Shown here: positions 1 to 11,556 of the stretch, piece after piece
Layout of the letters: each line of letters begins with the position of its first letter
Position numbering within the stretch: position 1 is the first letter of the stretch
NCBI RefSeq assembly: GCF_032362555.1
Contig: NC_083531.1
Location: 4,960,001 to 5,024,000 of the forward strand
Reading direction: 5' to 3'
From: Amyelois transitella
Taxonomy: Eukaryota > Arthropoda > Insecta > Lepidoptera > Pyralidae
Length of the DNA stretch: 64,000 nucleotides
Translations under genes and position numbers: made by a program
Notes under the pieces: generated by a model
Seen by the model: only the letters and a program-made list of their open reading frames with translations
The model's database searches: none
What the model was told of the DNA's origin: nothing

Positions 1-359
1 ATGTTATGTAGCTATTGCGCTTTATTTAAACTTACCAAATTGTTCATCCTTTCTTACGATATAAGACCGCGAATACGCAAACATAGCTAGAACCCCAAAG
101 CCGGGCAGAGATCCGCCCTGACCAACAGCGCCGTCCATCATAAATAGTTATCTGCAAACATATAAATTATATAAATATGTATGTAGTGTCAAACAACTCA
201 GACAGGTTGTAAGTACTTATGTAGGTTGAAATATACACCTACCTCCAAAACCCCTTAATCGTGAAAATTAGTTGGGAGGTCACCACTTAAACACGTAACA
301 AATGTGTTCAGTTCCTAAAACCTGATAAACGCGGTCGAGTGGGAAGGCCTAGATGAACG
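1..359. repeat. Right part of a truncated upstream unit (unit 0)
   Basis: The first bases match the spacer that follows every ZF copy; for example they read like the stretch from about 61604 onward. The ZF frame belonging to this unit would lie left of the window. Bases from about 335 to 359 are the start of the RTE 3' relic found in most units, which is interrupted here by the Tc1/mariner insertion. No gene is seen. Confidence 0.75.
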
Positions 360-679
360 TACGGTCGCGTTCATAATTGCAGTCATAGTTCGCAAAATTT
401 TATAGCTTGTACCGCTGCTATCACTCACACATTCTCACAAATAACACAATAAGCAACAAGCGGTGAAACGTTGGGTAACGCGCCATCAAGAAGAGAGTAG
501 TGTAAAAAGTCGACCGCGCAGCGACCGTGTCGTCCGCTAATAATCAACACAGCGACACGCCACACAGCGGAGATCCATGGTGGATCAGTACGAAAATAAT
601 GGCTTCATACCGACCAGAATATTTGCGGAACAGTTCGACACATTAGTGGTTACTGTTCGTCGAGTTTGCATCGTGAGGG

Positions 680-1101
680 ATTACACCACAGACAGCCAGC
701 AAGAAAGCCGTATTTATCCGAAATAAATAAGCAAAGACGTTTAGAATTTGCTGGGCAGTATTTGGATTTTGTCTGGAAAGAAGCGATATTTACGGACGAA
801 AAGTTCGTTTATGTCATCGCTACACGGTAGGTAGGCTTCATTTATGGCAAAGCAACTCGGTATGAAGAAAAAAAGTATTGTGCCAAATATGGAGTCTGGA
901 CACATATCTGTAAATATGTGGGGCTGGATGAGTGCTGCTGGACCTGGGGAACAGGTGTGGATAGCAGGACGCGCTACAGCTGCTCATTATGTGCAAGTGC
1001 TGGAAGAAACCATGTTACCAACTGTGCGGTATATTTATCCGATTGATGATATGCCAACAATATCATTTGTGCCCTGTGCATCGAGTCCATATAGTGCGTG
1101 A
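680..1101 (+). pseudogene. Tc1/mariner transposase remnant
   Basis: Two reading frames give typical pieces of a Tc1-like transposase. Around 735-810 a frame reads RRLEFAGQYLDF followed by EAIFTDEKFV, the region of the first catalytic Asp (TDEK). After a frameshift, 844-1101 reads SGHISVNMWGWMSAAGPGE and later MLPTVRYIYP, then a degenerate FVPCASSPYSA where active enzymes have a DN..H motif carrying the second catalytic Asp. That Asp is missing, the frame stops at once, and no third acidic residue follows. The N-terminal HTH region is not readable. The copy cannot encode an active enzyme. Confidence 0.8.
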
Positions 1102-1263
1102 AAGGTTCTGCCAGTTTATATTAAAACTACTAATTACTTAGATAGTATTTAAGGACAGCTTCAATATCTTTTCTTTATGAAAACGAATAATTAAGCTGTA
1201 ACCTTAATAACAGGAGATAAGTAGATGATACAATTAGTGTAATATGCTGTATGTATAGCTTTA

Positions 1264-1461
1264 TCCTACTACTATTATAAAGGCGAAAGTTTGTATGGAT
1301 GTTTGTTACTCTTTCACGCAAAAACTACTGAACCGATTACCATGAAATTTGGTATGTAGGTAGCTGAAGACCCAGAATAACACATAGGCTACTTTTTATC
1401 CCAGAGTTCCCGCGGGATTGATAGGGTTTCCATGCGGACGAAGTCGCGGGCGGCCTCTAGT
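1264..1461 (+). mobile_element. Short Helitron-like nonautonomous element nested in the mariner copy
   Basis: It begins TCCTACTACTATTATAAAGG and ends GGGCGGCCTCTAGT, a TC start and a CTAGT end with a GC-rich stretch just before it, as in nonautonomous Helitrons of Lepidoptera. The middle (AAACTACTGAACCGATTACC) resembles a widespread lepidopteran dispersed repeat that I recall. No coding capacity. Family identity is from memory and needs a repeat-library search. Confidence 0.55.
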
Positions 1462-1756
1462 ATAATCATAAATATGTAAACAAAACTATAGGTAAACTGT
1501 TTCAATAAAAATTACTAATTTTAATTATTGAATGTTTTATTTTCTCCCTCTTGTTTAATATTTCTTGCTGATTTCCGTGTTTGAAGACAAGTTTCTGTGT
1601 TTGTAATTCTTAGATATCAGTTAGTTAGTCAGTCAGTTACTTAGTTCAAATGGCACCTTGAAACATTAAAAATTGTAACACAATTTTTTTTAATAGGCAA
1701 AAAAAATCCTTGAATAACTTCGAAATCCAAGTAACGCTAGTAACTAGAACAAGCGA

Positions 1757-1807
1757 GTGTGAGCAAGCGAGATTATCTAATATATCTTAGATCTCACTTG
1801 CTCACAC
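1757..1807. repeat. Hairpin, 16-bp arms
   Basis: GTGTGAGCAAGCGAGA (1757-1772) pairs with TCTCACTTGCTCACAC (1792-1807) with one mismatch. The loop TTATCTAATATATCTTAG is itself partly self-complementary. It lies inside the mariner copy. Confidence 0.7.
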
Positions 1808-2219
1808 AAGTAATAAAATTGCTACCCAATAACTTTCAAAGGAACCACTACCTATGTTAGGGTCGTGTGCAGAAAAACTTTCAACCTTATTAGAATGTCA
1901 TAAGTCTGGCAGTCGCAGGCTTCCCTCTATAGGCAAATCTTATGTAAATAATGAGAGACGACGATATCTCGATCGACAATTATCGGGCCCAGTTCGGCCA
2001 TCATTGATTACCGTCTCTTTCTGTTTTGTTATGTTATATGTCATAGAATAATAAACTGTTTTACTTAGTAATCATTGGTATTAAAGACCGTATTCATTTA
2101 ATGGAATATTTATTCTTTTTAAATATGCATGTGTGTGTGTATCTATTGGAACCACAGTGCACGCTATTTTAACCCGTAAGAATTTTAAAACTATGACTGC
2201 AGATATGAACGCGATCGTA

Positions 2220-3322
2220 CCTTGACCAAAACAGGAAGTCCTGGTCCAGACGAAAAGTCTATAACTACGAGCTTTAATTAAGAGTTAGGAATGTGGGTAA
2301 AGCGAAAGAAGTGTACAGGGATCGTGGTAAGAGGAAGAAAGATGTAGTTTTTGCCTCCTCTGTGGGAAAGAGATGTGATTTTATGTATTTACGTACCTAC
2401 TACGCTTTGTCCACTAAGCAACTTGGTACTGTTTCAGTACGCCTCACAAACCACACAGAATAGCGATTAATTAATATTAGCCACTATCTTCATCGTTAAC
2501 TTCGTCCACACGTTCGTTGGGAAAACTGTTACCTGACTGTGTAATTAGATATTTAGTAGTAAGAATTTAATTTAGTTGGTCAAAATAGAATAAAATCATG
2601 ACAAAAAGCCGAGAAAACACTTATATACGCACTATCTACTTCAGTAGGGTTTAGTTTTAGTAAATAAACATATTCTATTCTAAACTATTAGAGTATCGGG
2701 TATCGACTTAAATTTTAATAATTTTGAAGGTAGTTTTAAAAAGATATCTGTCACTGTCACACTTGCTGTCTGACATTGACAGACACTAAGGGCACGGCGG
2801 CATGTCCCCGACTTTGTAGATCTGTCAGACTCATTGTCATTGCCATTCTCCTGTGTCAATATCAGCTGATTGCTGATTTAGCGTTTTGTTTACGGCAGAT
2901 ATTTTACTTGTATTAACCATTTATCAATTTCGATACTAAGTTTTCTCTTTTTAAGTACCGACGGCGAAAAAAATGGTAACGACTATCTGTGAATCTTGCG
3001 CAGTGGATTGAGACATTACTATTAATTTACAGGTGTACATTAGATCTTGAAATAATACAATGGAGATTACGATGTTCAAGATGTACATTCAAAATTCTGT
3101 TACTTACTTGAGGGTTTATAAAAACGTAATTACGTATGATAATTTGAAGTAAATTATTGCATGTGAACGAACACATAATATTTCGTAAGTCGTAAATTAC
3201 CAATGAAGTAAGAATAGAGTCTGCCACAGATATAAGTATAAATTGAAATGTCTTGGACAGATAGGACACTCATTGGTTCACCTTTTAGTTTTCCCCTTTA
3301 TATGTGTCTCGCTGTCGTCATT
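2220..3322. repeat. Spacer of unit 0: RTE relic, conserved hairpin tract
   Basis: 2220-2391 is the rest of the degraded RTE LINE 3' end (GATCGTGGTAAGAGG ... GTGATTTTATGTATTT), alignable by eye to the last codons and tail of the RTE copy at 13120-13310. About 2748-2870 is a tract kept in all units, with TGTCTG-ACATTGA-CAGACA as a small hairpin. The remainder is AT-rich array DNA with no recognisable gene. Confidence 0.7.
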
Positions 3323-4015
3323 CCAAAATACAAATGTATAGCACAATTAGCGGACTTAATGCTTAAAGCATTATCTACCAGTCAACCATTGGGTATGACA
3401 GAGAACTTTGATGTGGGGTCAAACTAAATGAATATATTTATACCTACACAAAATATAAAATAAAATAATTATTAATAAACATATAAACTACAATAAAGAA
3501 ACAATAGGTATATAAAAATTAATAGGTGTAGCGATTACCGAAATGAGTGAAAAGGCAGAAAGGTATCAAATACCCACGCGACTGAAGAGAAACCCGTATA
3601 CCCGTGATATGAAACTAGCACGACTTGGGGATGCCCTGATGGACTCGGGAAGTGAATTCCAAAGCATAACAGCCATATCGGCGAAGGAATTGTAGGCAAA
3701 ACCTGTACAGTGAAAAGGGATAGCAAGAGCTAACTTATTTGAAGAAAGTAGAATTCTTTCAAGAGTGGAACTTAATAGTTGGAAGTCTTTTTTATGATAG
3801 TCCTGGGGCAAGCTGATTATTGAGAATGTTAAAGAGCTGACATAAAATGTGAAGACTTCTTCGGTTACGGATTGAGAGCCATTTTAGCCGAGAACGATAT
3901 TCAGAAATACGTTCGTATTTCCGAAGGCAGAATATAAACCTGATACAATTGTTAAGAAGACGTTCTAATTTGTTGAGATTAATTGTTATTATTACTGTTA
4001 TTGGCTGATAGAGTA
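3323..4015 (-). pseudogene. Jockey/CR1-like LINE, 3' fragment of pol (frameshifted)
   Basis: On the minus strand two overlapping frames give the C-terminal end of a non-LTR retrotransposon polymerase: NNCIRFIFCLRKYERISEYR, then, after a frameshift near 3805 caused by an extra C, LSSTLERIL and MAVMLWNSLPESIRASPSRA. The motif LWNSLPESIR..P....F is typical of the segment after the reverse transcriptase domain. Only this 3' end is present (5' truncation). Related copies lie at 17448, 41520, 47553, 58905 and 63165. This one has lost the T-rich junction seen at 41520. Confidence 0.75.
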
Positions 4016-4064
4016 GCGAGATTGGCTGTTGTGACTTGTGGCGTAGAGATGTCGCCACATATTC

Positions 4065-5165
4065 ATAGTTGGTCCACAAACCTACTATCGATAGTTGAGT
4101 AAACCCGTGGAAGTGGACTAGGTATCGGTCGGCAACACTAAACAGGGACATGGAGAAGAGAGAAGTTAAAACCAGATTGGAAAGATCAATATTTATTATC
4201 TGCACTTACACTTTATGAAGGTAATGGGGTCGTGAGAGTCGGCGAGCAGCCCGCTTAGAGATAACACGACCTTACCTTAGGGCTCGTGCAGCGTGCGGCC
4301 GACTAGCGACCAGCGGCTGATTTACGGTTCTGAAGGAGGTTCACGTGATTTCATACATCGTTAACGATAGAAATTATGCCAGTTACCAACGAAGCAATCT
4401 CAGCTATGGATGCGGTTGTAAGTTTGTTTGTTGTTTGTTAGTTTGTTTGTCATCAGTTTTTCCAGTGAACTAACTCAAATTGCAACATTGTAAATTTGAA
4501 TTGACTTTGAGGGAGTCTTGACTAAATAATCTATTATATAATCCGATATTTTGTAGCTGCAGCCGCCAATCATTATCTTATGACATTCGAATCAAAAAGT
4601 CAGATTATCTATTCGAGAACCACGATGTACAGACATACAAACAAACAGTCAACATCCAACTTCCTGTAGTTTTTGTCAATAGATCGTTGCATTTCCGCTA
4701 TTAAATACCCACCATTAAAATTTATATAAAAGTTTCATTTCCGTGTGTGGTAGCTAGCTGCAATATATAGTATAGCTAAGTCTGTGACGGTCTTAAATGG
4801 CAAGTGCAGCGCAGGTCGTATGAATGTTCGCTAGTCGTCGGTCGGTGGCACACTGCAGTTCGCCGTTTAATTACACAAGTTCAATCCAGTCTGTCCGAAT
4901 CGGTCAGACTGAGGTCGGCCGAAGTCCGCGGCACGCTGCACAAATCCTTAGGGAAAAAGAAGGACGTCCGCCGTCGCGAGTCTCTTCATATAAGGGTGAG
5001 GCGCAGGACTGACACAGACACGACGTCACAAGTTCCTTTCTTGTATCGTCAACCCGAGCGCAGGATGTGCCTGTGATTACGGTCTTATAGTGAGTCAGTG
5101 AGGCAATGACACGAAGTAAATTCCGCCTCGCGACGTTGTAACAGTGCCAAGTCCTGCGCCGTCCT
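4065..5165 (-). promoter_or_regulatory. Conserved Q/P block of unit A
   Basis: Part Q (about 4065-4378) and part P (4804-5165) are the best-preserved non-coding DNA of the array. Q carries CTAAG|GTAAGG on the minus strand near 4272-4280, a good splice-donor match. P carries a TATA-like box in the other units, but this copy reads CATATAAG (4986-4993). It has also lost about 13 bp (CGCAGTGCTGGCA) present in most other units. Downstream it keeps the uninterrupted sequence AAGTAAATTCCGCC (5115-5128), the empty site for the SINE found in B, G and J. A promoter role is inference from conservation and motifs. Confidence 0.45.
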
Positions 5166-5341
5166 TCACATAAGCCCAAATAAAATTTCAGTTGGCAACT
5201 ATATCTCCCATTCATAATTATAAATTGTAATACATAAATAATAAATAAATAGAGCCACAGTTTTTCAATTGCCTGTATGATCTAAGATGGACTGTGAAAT
5301 TACTATTCTGAGTTCATAATTAATGACACAGATTCATAGAT

Positions 5342-6391
5342 TTATAAACCAGTATGATTTCTACGGTGTTTAGTTAAATATCTCTTCACCTTAAATCGAC
5401 GTTGACACACGTCACATTCATAAAGTTTTTCACCAGTATGAGTTCTAAGGTGTCTTTTTAACTTACTCCTCTCATTAAATCTGAGTTGACACACGTCACA
5501 TTTATAAGGTTTTTCACCAGTATGAGTTCTAAGGTGTATTTTTAACTTACTCCTCTCATTAAATCTGCGTTGACACACGTCACATTCATAAGGTTTTTCA
5601 CCAGTATGAGTTCTAAGGTGTCTTTTTAACTTACTCCTCTCATTAAATCTGAGTTGACACACATCACATTTATAAGGTTTTTCACCAGTATGAGTTCTAA
5701 GGTGTCTTTTTAACTTACTCCTCTCATTAAATCCGCGTTGACACACGTCACATTCATAAGGTTTTTCACCAGTATGAGTTCTAAGGTGTCTTTTTAACTT
5801 ACTCCTCTCATTAAATCTGCGTTGACACACGTCACATTCATAAGGTTTTTCGCCAGTGTGAGTTCTCCTGTGTTTTGTTAAATCACTCTTCTGAACAAAT
5901 CGATGTTGACACACGTCACATTCATAAGGTTTTTCACCAATATGAGTTCTAACGTGTCTTTTTAAACTACTCCTCGTATTAAATCTGCGGTGAGACACGT
6001 TACATTCATAAGGTTTTGCGCCAGTGTGAGTTCTACGGTGTTTTAATAAATTACTCTTTACATTAAATCGACGTTGACACACGTCACATTCATAAGGTTT
6101 TTCACCAGTATGAGTTCTAAGGTGTCTTTTTAACTTACTCCTCTCATTAAATCTGCGTTGACACACGTAACATTCATAAGGTTTTTCGCCAGTGTGAGTT
6201 CTATAATGTCGGTCAAAATCTGATTTAAATTTAAAACGTCTATCACAAACATCACATTGGAGTGGACCCTGACCACTCCGTGACGCTGACTCTCGTCGAG
6301 ACTCGCGCTGTGTCCTGTTGGTTGTACTTCCTGCACCTGGTTGCCGTTTGTCAGCTCCCGATGTGTCAGCTGACGCAGTATCTGTGATTAA
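5342..6391 (-). CDS. C2H2 zinc-finger protein, copy A (11 fingers, no ATG at the family start)
   Basis: One frame is open from 6391 to the TAA at 5342-5344. It starts with a Ser/Arg-rich leader (GAGSTTNRTQRESRRESASR) and a divergent first finger (CDVCDRRF...HYRTH), followed by ten fingers of 28 residues with TGEKP linkers. In order, helices are ERSKLKR, VKSNLLK, TRSSLKR, QKSDLTK, then five ERSKLK-type fingers and a terminal KVKRYLTK finger ending in HTGL. Finger 4 has lost a zinc ligand (CNVSH instead of CxxC). The family start codon is ATC here (6386-6388), with TGA two codons upstream, so a start would have to come from a spliced exon or a GTG at 6166. A nuclear DNA-binding protein if expressed; possibly a pseudogene. 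Confidence 0.7.
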   Translation of the reverse strand, partial: LITDTASADTSGADKRQPGAGSTTNRTQRESRRESASRSGQGPLQCDVCDRRFKFKSDFDRHYRTHTGEKPYECYVCQRRFNERSKLKRHLRTHTGEKPYECDVCQRRFNVKSNLLKHRRTHTGAKPYECNVSHRRFNTRSSLKRHVRTHIGEKPYECDVCQHRFVQKSDLTKHRRTHTGEKPYECDVCQRRFNERSKLKRHLRTHTGEKPYECDVCQRGFNERSKLKRHLRTHTGEKPYKCDVCQLRFNERSKLKRHLRTHTGEKPYECDVCQRRFNERSKLKIHLRTHTGEKPYKCDVCQLRFNERSKLKRHLRTHTGEKLYECDVCQRRFKVKRYLTKHRRNHTGL

Positions 6392-6507
6392 TCAGCCGAC
6401 TTGAGAAGAAAGCATAGGTTAAACATAAATAAATACAAATATTAAAACCTACTTAAAATTCAAACACCAAAATGCTAAAATTCTTTGAAAATTGTTTATT
6501 TAATTTA

Positions 6508-7260
6508 GACGGTATTCTTCCCCTGGCTTTAGTCGAGGTTGCATCCTCATCACTCTGGAGAGGAGCCCGAGCTATGTCTTTCACCATGGACCCTAGATTG
6601 GGTGAGTCAGGTTTTTACACGAAGCGACTCCAAATCAAATCAAATCATCTTTATTTTGGTACACATGTTTTACATAGATCTTAAATATATAATAATAAAT
6701 GTAACAATGTGTCCTATTCTTAACAGAACGTACAATATAGGTATAGCTGTTATTGTGGATCTAATTCATTAATTAATATTAGAAATTAAAATTATATCAA
6801 GTTCTTCAAATAATCCATAATAATAGCATTAAGATTCATTAAGTATTAAATAAAATTAGTCAACATTTAAGTGAACTATATAAAAATAAATAATAAAAAA
6901 TTGGTCAAAAAAAATTACTCACATCAAAAAAAAAAAAATTATCTTTCAAAAATTCTTCTTTACTAAAATAACATTTGTCAATCAGGATATTCTTTAATTT
7001 GGTTTTAAAAGGGTTATTATTAAGGTCTTTAAAAGGGTCAGGCAACTTATTATATAATTTTGGACCCAAGACATAAACAGTTCGACTATATCCATCCTCC
7101 CACTGACCCCCGCGACCTTTGCAGGTAAACCTAATATCTAGTAGCCTCATTGTGTAGGTTTCCTCACGATGTTTTCCTTCACCGTAAACGCATCGGCTAG
7201 TATTCAAACTAATGTACTTTTAAAACTTGTAAATTTGTAAATAGTCATTGGTACACGGCC
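6508..7260 (-). mobile_element. SINE-like upstream element of copy A, split by a LINE
   Basis: On the minus strand this element reads from GGCCGTGTACCAATGACTAT to the end near CCTCGACTAAAGCCAGGGGA, including GGTGAAGGAAAACATCGTGA, a string I recall as abundant in lepidopteran genomes. All eleven units carry it next to the ZF start. Here the small open frame begins MVKDIARAPLQSDEDA, and the donor-like motif is mutated (GTCTAAAT). A LINE 3' end (6632-7098) interrupts it, and 7100-7200 retains a stretch lost from the other copies. Confidence 0.6.
6632..7098 (-). mobile_element. LINE 3' fragment with (TTTGA)n tail, unit A only
   Basis: The insertion begins on + with CAAATCAAATCAAATCATC, which on the minus strand is a TTTGA-type tail. 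Minus-strand translation gives YVLGPKLYNKLPDPFKD and NPFKTKLKNILIDKCYFS, the C-terminal signature of a Jockey/CR1-type polymerase. It interrupts the SINE-like element after GCGACTCC (about 6631). No other unit has it, so it postdates the duplication that made unit A. Confidence 0.75.
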
Positions 7261-8780
7261 GAGGTAAAGGTGCCGTCATAGTATTCAATATTCACGTCAT
7301 GGATGTTCAGAAATGACACGTGTGGTGGCTGCGGGATGGACAATGTGGGTATGTGGACATATGCCCAACAATATGCCAGGAACAATGCAGCTCACAAATC
7401 AAATGTTATGTGGCTATTGCGCTTTATTTAAACTTACCACATTGTTCATCCTTTATTACAATATAATGCGGCGGATAGGCAAAGATAGATAGATCCCCAC
7501 AGCCGGGCAGAGATCCGCCCTGACCAACAGCGCCGTCCATCACAGATAGTTATCTGCAAGCATATAAATTATAATATATCAATGTAGTGTCAAACAACTC
7601 GGGCAGGTTGTAAGTACTTGATATACACACCTACCCCCAAAACCCCTTAATCGTGAAAATTAGTTGGGAGGTCACCACTTAAACACGTAACAACAATAAA
7701 CGCGGGCGAGTGGGAAGGCCTAGATGAACATACCTTGACCAAAACAGGAAGTCCTGGTCCAGACGAAAAGTCTATAACTACGAGCTTTAATTAAGAGTTA
7801 TGAATGTGGGTGAAGCGAAAGAAGTGTACAGGGATCGTGGTAAGAGGAAGAAAGATGTAATTTCTGCCTTCCTCTCTGGGAAAGAGACGTGATTTTATGT
7901 ATTTAGGTACGCACCTACTACGCTTTATCCACCAAGCAACTTGGTACTGTTGCAGTACGCCACTCAAACCACACAGAATAGCGATTATTTATTATTAGTC
8001 ACTATCTTCATCGTTCTCCAGACTGGCTAAGATTTGGTTGGTTAAAATAGAATCAAATCATGAAAAATAGCTGAGAAAACACGTATATACGCACTATCTA
8101 CTTCAGTAGGTTTTAGTTTTAGTAACATATTCTATTCTACAGTATTAGAATATCGGGTATCGACTTAAATAATAATAATTTTGAAGGTAGTTTTAAAAAG
8201 ATATCTGTCACTGTCACACTTGCTGTCTGACATTGACAGACACTAAGGGCACGGCAGCGTGTCCCCGACTTTGTAGATCTGTCAGACTCATTGTCATTGC
8301 CATTCTCCTGTGTCAATATCAGCTGCTTGCTGATTTAGCGTTTTGTTTACGGCAGATATTTTACTTGCATTAACCATTTATCAATTTCGATACTAAGTTT
8401 TCTTTATTTAATTACCCACGGCGAAAAAATGGTAATTATGGATTTCAACAACGCCGTATCACTCGTCTATAAGAACTTGTTCAACTATCTAAGAATCTAG
8501 CGCAGTGGATTGAGCCATTACTATTAAATAGCAATTACTTTACTGGTGTACGTTAGATCTTGAAATAATACAATGGAGATCACAATATTAGAGATGCACA
8601 TTTAAATGTCTGTTACTTTCTTGAAAGATTATGAAAACGTATTTAATATAATTTGAAGTAAATCATTGCGTGTGAACGAACACATAATATTTCGTAAGTC
8701 TTATGTATATTTAGTAAGAATCGAGTCTGCCTCAGATATAAGTATAAATTAAAATGTCTTAGTCAGATAAGACACTGGTT
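7261..8780. repeat. Spacer after copy A
   Basis: 7261-7560 is the conserved post-element spacer (GGATGGACAATGTGGGTATG). 7706-7904 is the RTE 3' relic. 8203-8330 contains the conserved TGTCTG...CAGACA hairpin tract. A short frame at about 8439 (MDFNNAVSLVYKN...) recurs in most units but is often broken. No real gene recognised. Confidence 0.7.
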
Positions 8781-9063
8781 CACCGTTTAGTTCTTTCCTT
8801 GATATTCGCATAGCGTATGTATCTACCACAGCTTCCTCTCTCCTTCTCCCGCGTGTTAGCCTGGACTAGGTCTCGCTGTCGTCATCCGACACGGCCCTAG
8901 GGTCCGCTTTCCGTCATTCCGACGAGCGACACTCCCGCTATGTGCATTAGAAAATTAAGCTCAGATAAATTATTACATAGATATAGTGCTCATTAATTCC
9001 ACTAAATTCGTCTCTTTCTCTTTACCTTATAAGGAAAAGTGATAAGTATCATTTCGTCAGTTA

Positions 9064-9251
9064 CTAGTGGCCACTTGTCACAAATAATACAGTATCGACG
9101 GTCTCTTCTGAGATGTATCTGTATGATGGCTTTTCATTCCATGTCTTATAAATTAATCGTTTGTTTATCTTTCTTAATAGGTAATTAGCTTCCGGCTGGC
9201 TCTCGCTACAGTCGCAGGGATCTTCGGGATTTATTTTTGTATAATAAGTAC
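9064..9251 (-). CDS. Exon-like open segment, unknown protein (unit after A)
   Basis: Minus strand. After an acceptor-like TTGTACACTTAG| the frame reads TYYTKINPEDPCDCSESQPE, continues to a segment with KTWNEKPSYRYISEETVDTV, and stops at TAG (9064-9066). Homologous segments at 21650, 26307 and 31053 stay open with mostly conservative changes. The one at 36847 is frameshifted. I do not recognise the protein. It could be a leftover exon of an ancestral gene trapped in the unit or part of an unidentified transposon. The rest of 8781-9660 is shared only by the five units lacking the LINE relic at this place and holds no other convincing gene. Confidence 0.35.
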
Positions 9252-9664
9252 CTAAGTGTACAATAGGTCATTTTAGAAGGTGTAAAAACATTCTGCTTTC
9301 ATATTTGCAACTTGGTTGGGGTCTGCCTTTGACCGGGATCCTGGAGTGGGCACTCAAGTAATTCAAGATACGGTTCTTGTCTGATTTCGTTTAACTTATT
9401 GGTATTTAAGAAGCCTATCTGTAGCGGAAGCGATAATTCGGTCTCAACCGCCACCGAAGAAAAACCTTCCGCCAGGATAGGTGTTATGCCTGGAATAATG
9501 TGGTTGTGAAAAATTTTATGTCGGAGATTGTGTGTTCCGTAAAATCTTTGCTTGCGCGATTTAGGCTCTTCACTGTTATTGGCTGATAGCGTCGAGTGGT
9601 TGGCTGTTGTGACGTTTGTGGCGTAGAGATGTCGCCACATATTCATAGTTATTCCAGAAACCCA

Positions 9665-10508
9665 ACTATTCGATCATTGAGTAAACCCGTGGAAGTGGAC
9701 TAGGTATCACTAAACAGGGACATGGAGAAGAGAGAAGTTAAACCCAGATTGGAAAGATCAATATTTATTATCTGCACTTACACTTTATGAAGGTAATGGG
9801 GTCGTGAGAGTCGGCGAGCAGCCCGCTTAGAGATAACACGACCTTACCTTAGGGCTCGTGCAGCGTGCGGCCGACTAGCGACCAGCGACTGATTCACGGT
9901 TCTGAAGGAGGTTCACGTGATTTCATACATCGTTAACGATAGAAATTATGCCAGATACCAATGAAACAATCTCAGTTATAGTTGCGGTAGTTAGTTAGTT
10001 TGTTTGTCTTTACAGTTTAACCAGTGAAAAATCAAATTGCAACATTGTAAATCTGTATCGATTTTGAGTCTTGACTAAATTGTTTTTTGTAATCCGATAT
10101 TTTGTCAAAAGATCGTTGCCTAAGTCTCCCGCATTTTCGCTTTTAAACACCCACCATTAAAATATATACATATTAAAGTTTCATTTCCGTGTGTGGTAGC
10201 TAGCTGCAATATATAGTATAGCTAAGTCTGTGACGGTCTTAAATCGCAAGTGCAGCGCAGGTCGTATGAATGTTCGCTAGTCGTCGGTCGGTGGCACACT
10301 GCAGTTCGCCGTTTAATTACACAAGTTCAATCCAGTCTGTCCGAATCGGTCAGACTGAGGTCGGCCGAAGTCCGCGGCACGCTGCACAAATCCTTAGGGA
10401 CGCAGTGCTGGCAAAAAGAAGGACGTCCGCCGTCGCGAGTCTCTTTATATAAGGGTGAGGCGCAGGACTGACACAGACACGACGACGTCACAAGTTCCTT
10501 TCTTATAT
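9665..10508 (-). promoter_or_regulatory. Conserved Q/P block of unit B
   Basis: Same Q (about 9665-9948) and P (from 10250) parts as in unit A. The donor-like CTAAG|GTAAGG lies near 9848-9856 on the minus strand. TATATAAG at 10446-10453 is TATA-like on both strands. The block is cut off at ATAT (10505-10508), where the 3.4 kb TIR element is inserted; it resumes at 13954. Confidence 0.45.
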
Positions 10509-11453
10509 CGTCCCCTTACTGCAAAAACCAATTAAAGTCACTTTTTGTCAAAAATGAGTTAAGTGCACCTTCATAATCTCCTTTTCAAGCTCTATACGCT
10601 GGTAAAACCCGTTTTTTGATATGACGCTTCATTCCTGATTTAGCTTTTCGCTAAGATATCTTACAGTGTAATTTTGAAAATAATGTACAGTAAAACAGTA
10701 ATGTGTAGTGGTTAAATAAAATGTTTAAATAAAATTTACAAAAAAGATCAGTAATCGTATTTTCAATGGTTTTGGCATGTTAAATTTTGACAAAACAAAA
10801 TTATTCAAGTACTGCAAAAATATACTTAACAATACTAGCAAGCTTTTAGCAGTTACTTGTTAGATAAAATTCTCTATGTTACCTACTTACAAAATATTTA
10901 ATAATCTGTTAGTCATTTTTACTGATTCATATTTCCCTCGTAAATAAATATTATCTACAAGAAAAATATAATAAAGTAGTTTTGTTGGTTTTACTTGTAA
11001 GCTTTTAAACTTTGATTTAATTCAGCCCGTCAGCAAAAACCGTGTAAGTCGCGTTTCAACCGTCGCTCTTACTGTGCGCCTGCGTTGAATTTCGTTAAAT
11101 TTGCTGTTTTGTGTGTATAATTTTATAATAATGAGTTCCAGATCTAGAAAAATGTTAAACCTTGTATGGGGAGAAAATACGAAAAAATCGGGTAAGTAAA
11201 ATCATTATGTACCTAATTAATTTTAGGTAAGATTTTTGTAAGAATGATTTTGTTACCTACTTAGTTGAAAATTGAAACGGAATGTATTATTATGATCTAT
11301 ATTTAGATTGTATTACACCTAACTATAGCACAATATTATGATACGCATGTACTTTGCCGATGATTTCTGACGATAAATAAGTTTTCATATACTAAGATAA
11401 ATACCTACTTACGTGCGACCTGGGGTGGCGGGAAGGCTTATTTTGTTTTTTAT

Positions 11454-11556
11454 TCATACTAATATTATAAAGCGGAAGAGATTGTTTCTTTGTTTGTTTG
11501 AACGCGCTAATCTCAGGAACTAATCCTATTACGGTGCACACATTTGCACAGCTAGT
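11454..11556 (+). mobile_element. Helitron-like scrap
   Basis: Starts TCATACTAATATTATAAAGC and ends CACAGCTAGT, matching TC... and ...CTAGT Helitron-like ends. About 100 bp, so an internal deletion derivative. It sits in the first intron of the candidate split gene. Confidence 0.45.

Larger units (their letters stand above)
362..2217 (+). mobile_element. Tc1/mariner-type DNA transposon, decayed, TA target duplication
   Basis: The RTE relic that runs uninterrupted in other units (...GATGAACGTACCTTGACC...) is split here. TA is duplicated at 360-361 and 2218-2219. The inserted sequence has imperfect terminal inverted repeats of about 29 bp (362-390 against 2189-2217, about three mismatches), with outer ends CGGTCGCGTTCATA and its complement. 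TA duplication, short inverted repeats and a Tc1-like transposase remnant identify the superfamily. The element is longer than most Tc1 elements because a Helitron-like piece is nested inside. The stretch 1462-2188 beyond that piece holds a hairpin and a 65-codon frame (1854-2051) that I do not recognise. Confidence 0.85.

Noticed and set aside
3535-3726. 63-codon minus frame MLSLFTVQVLPTIPSPIWLL and its copies
   Set aside because: It is an alternate frame of the LINE polymerase C-terminus.
9299-9646. 115-codon minus frame MNMWRHLYATNVTTANHSTL
   Set aside because: The homologous stretches at 22.0, 26.7, 31.4 and 37.2 kb have stops or shifts in this frame, so coding is not supported.
10250-10471. 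Plus-strand frames MQRRSYECSLVVGRWHTAVR and MFASRRSVAHCSSPFNYTSS in block P
   Set aside because: Several frames are open at once in this GC-richer block, unit A changes frame through a 13-bp loss and H/I through a 76-bp loss. There is no domain, so regulatory DNA is more likely than a gene.
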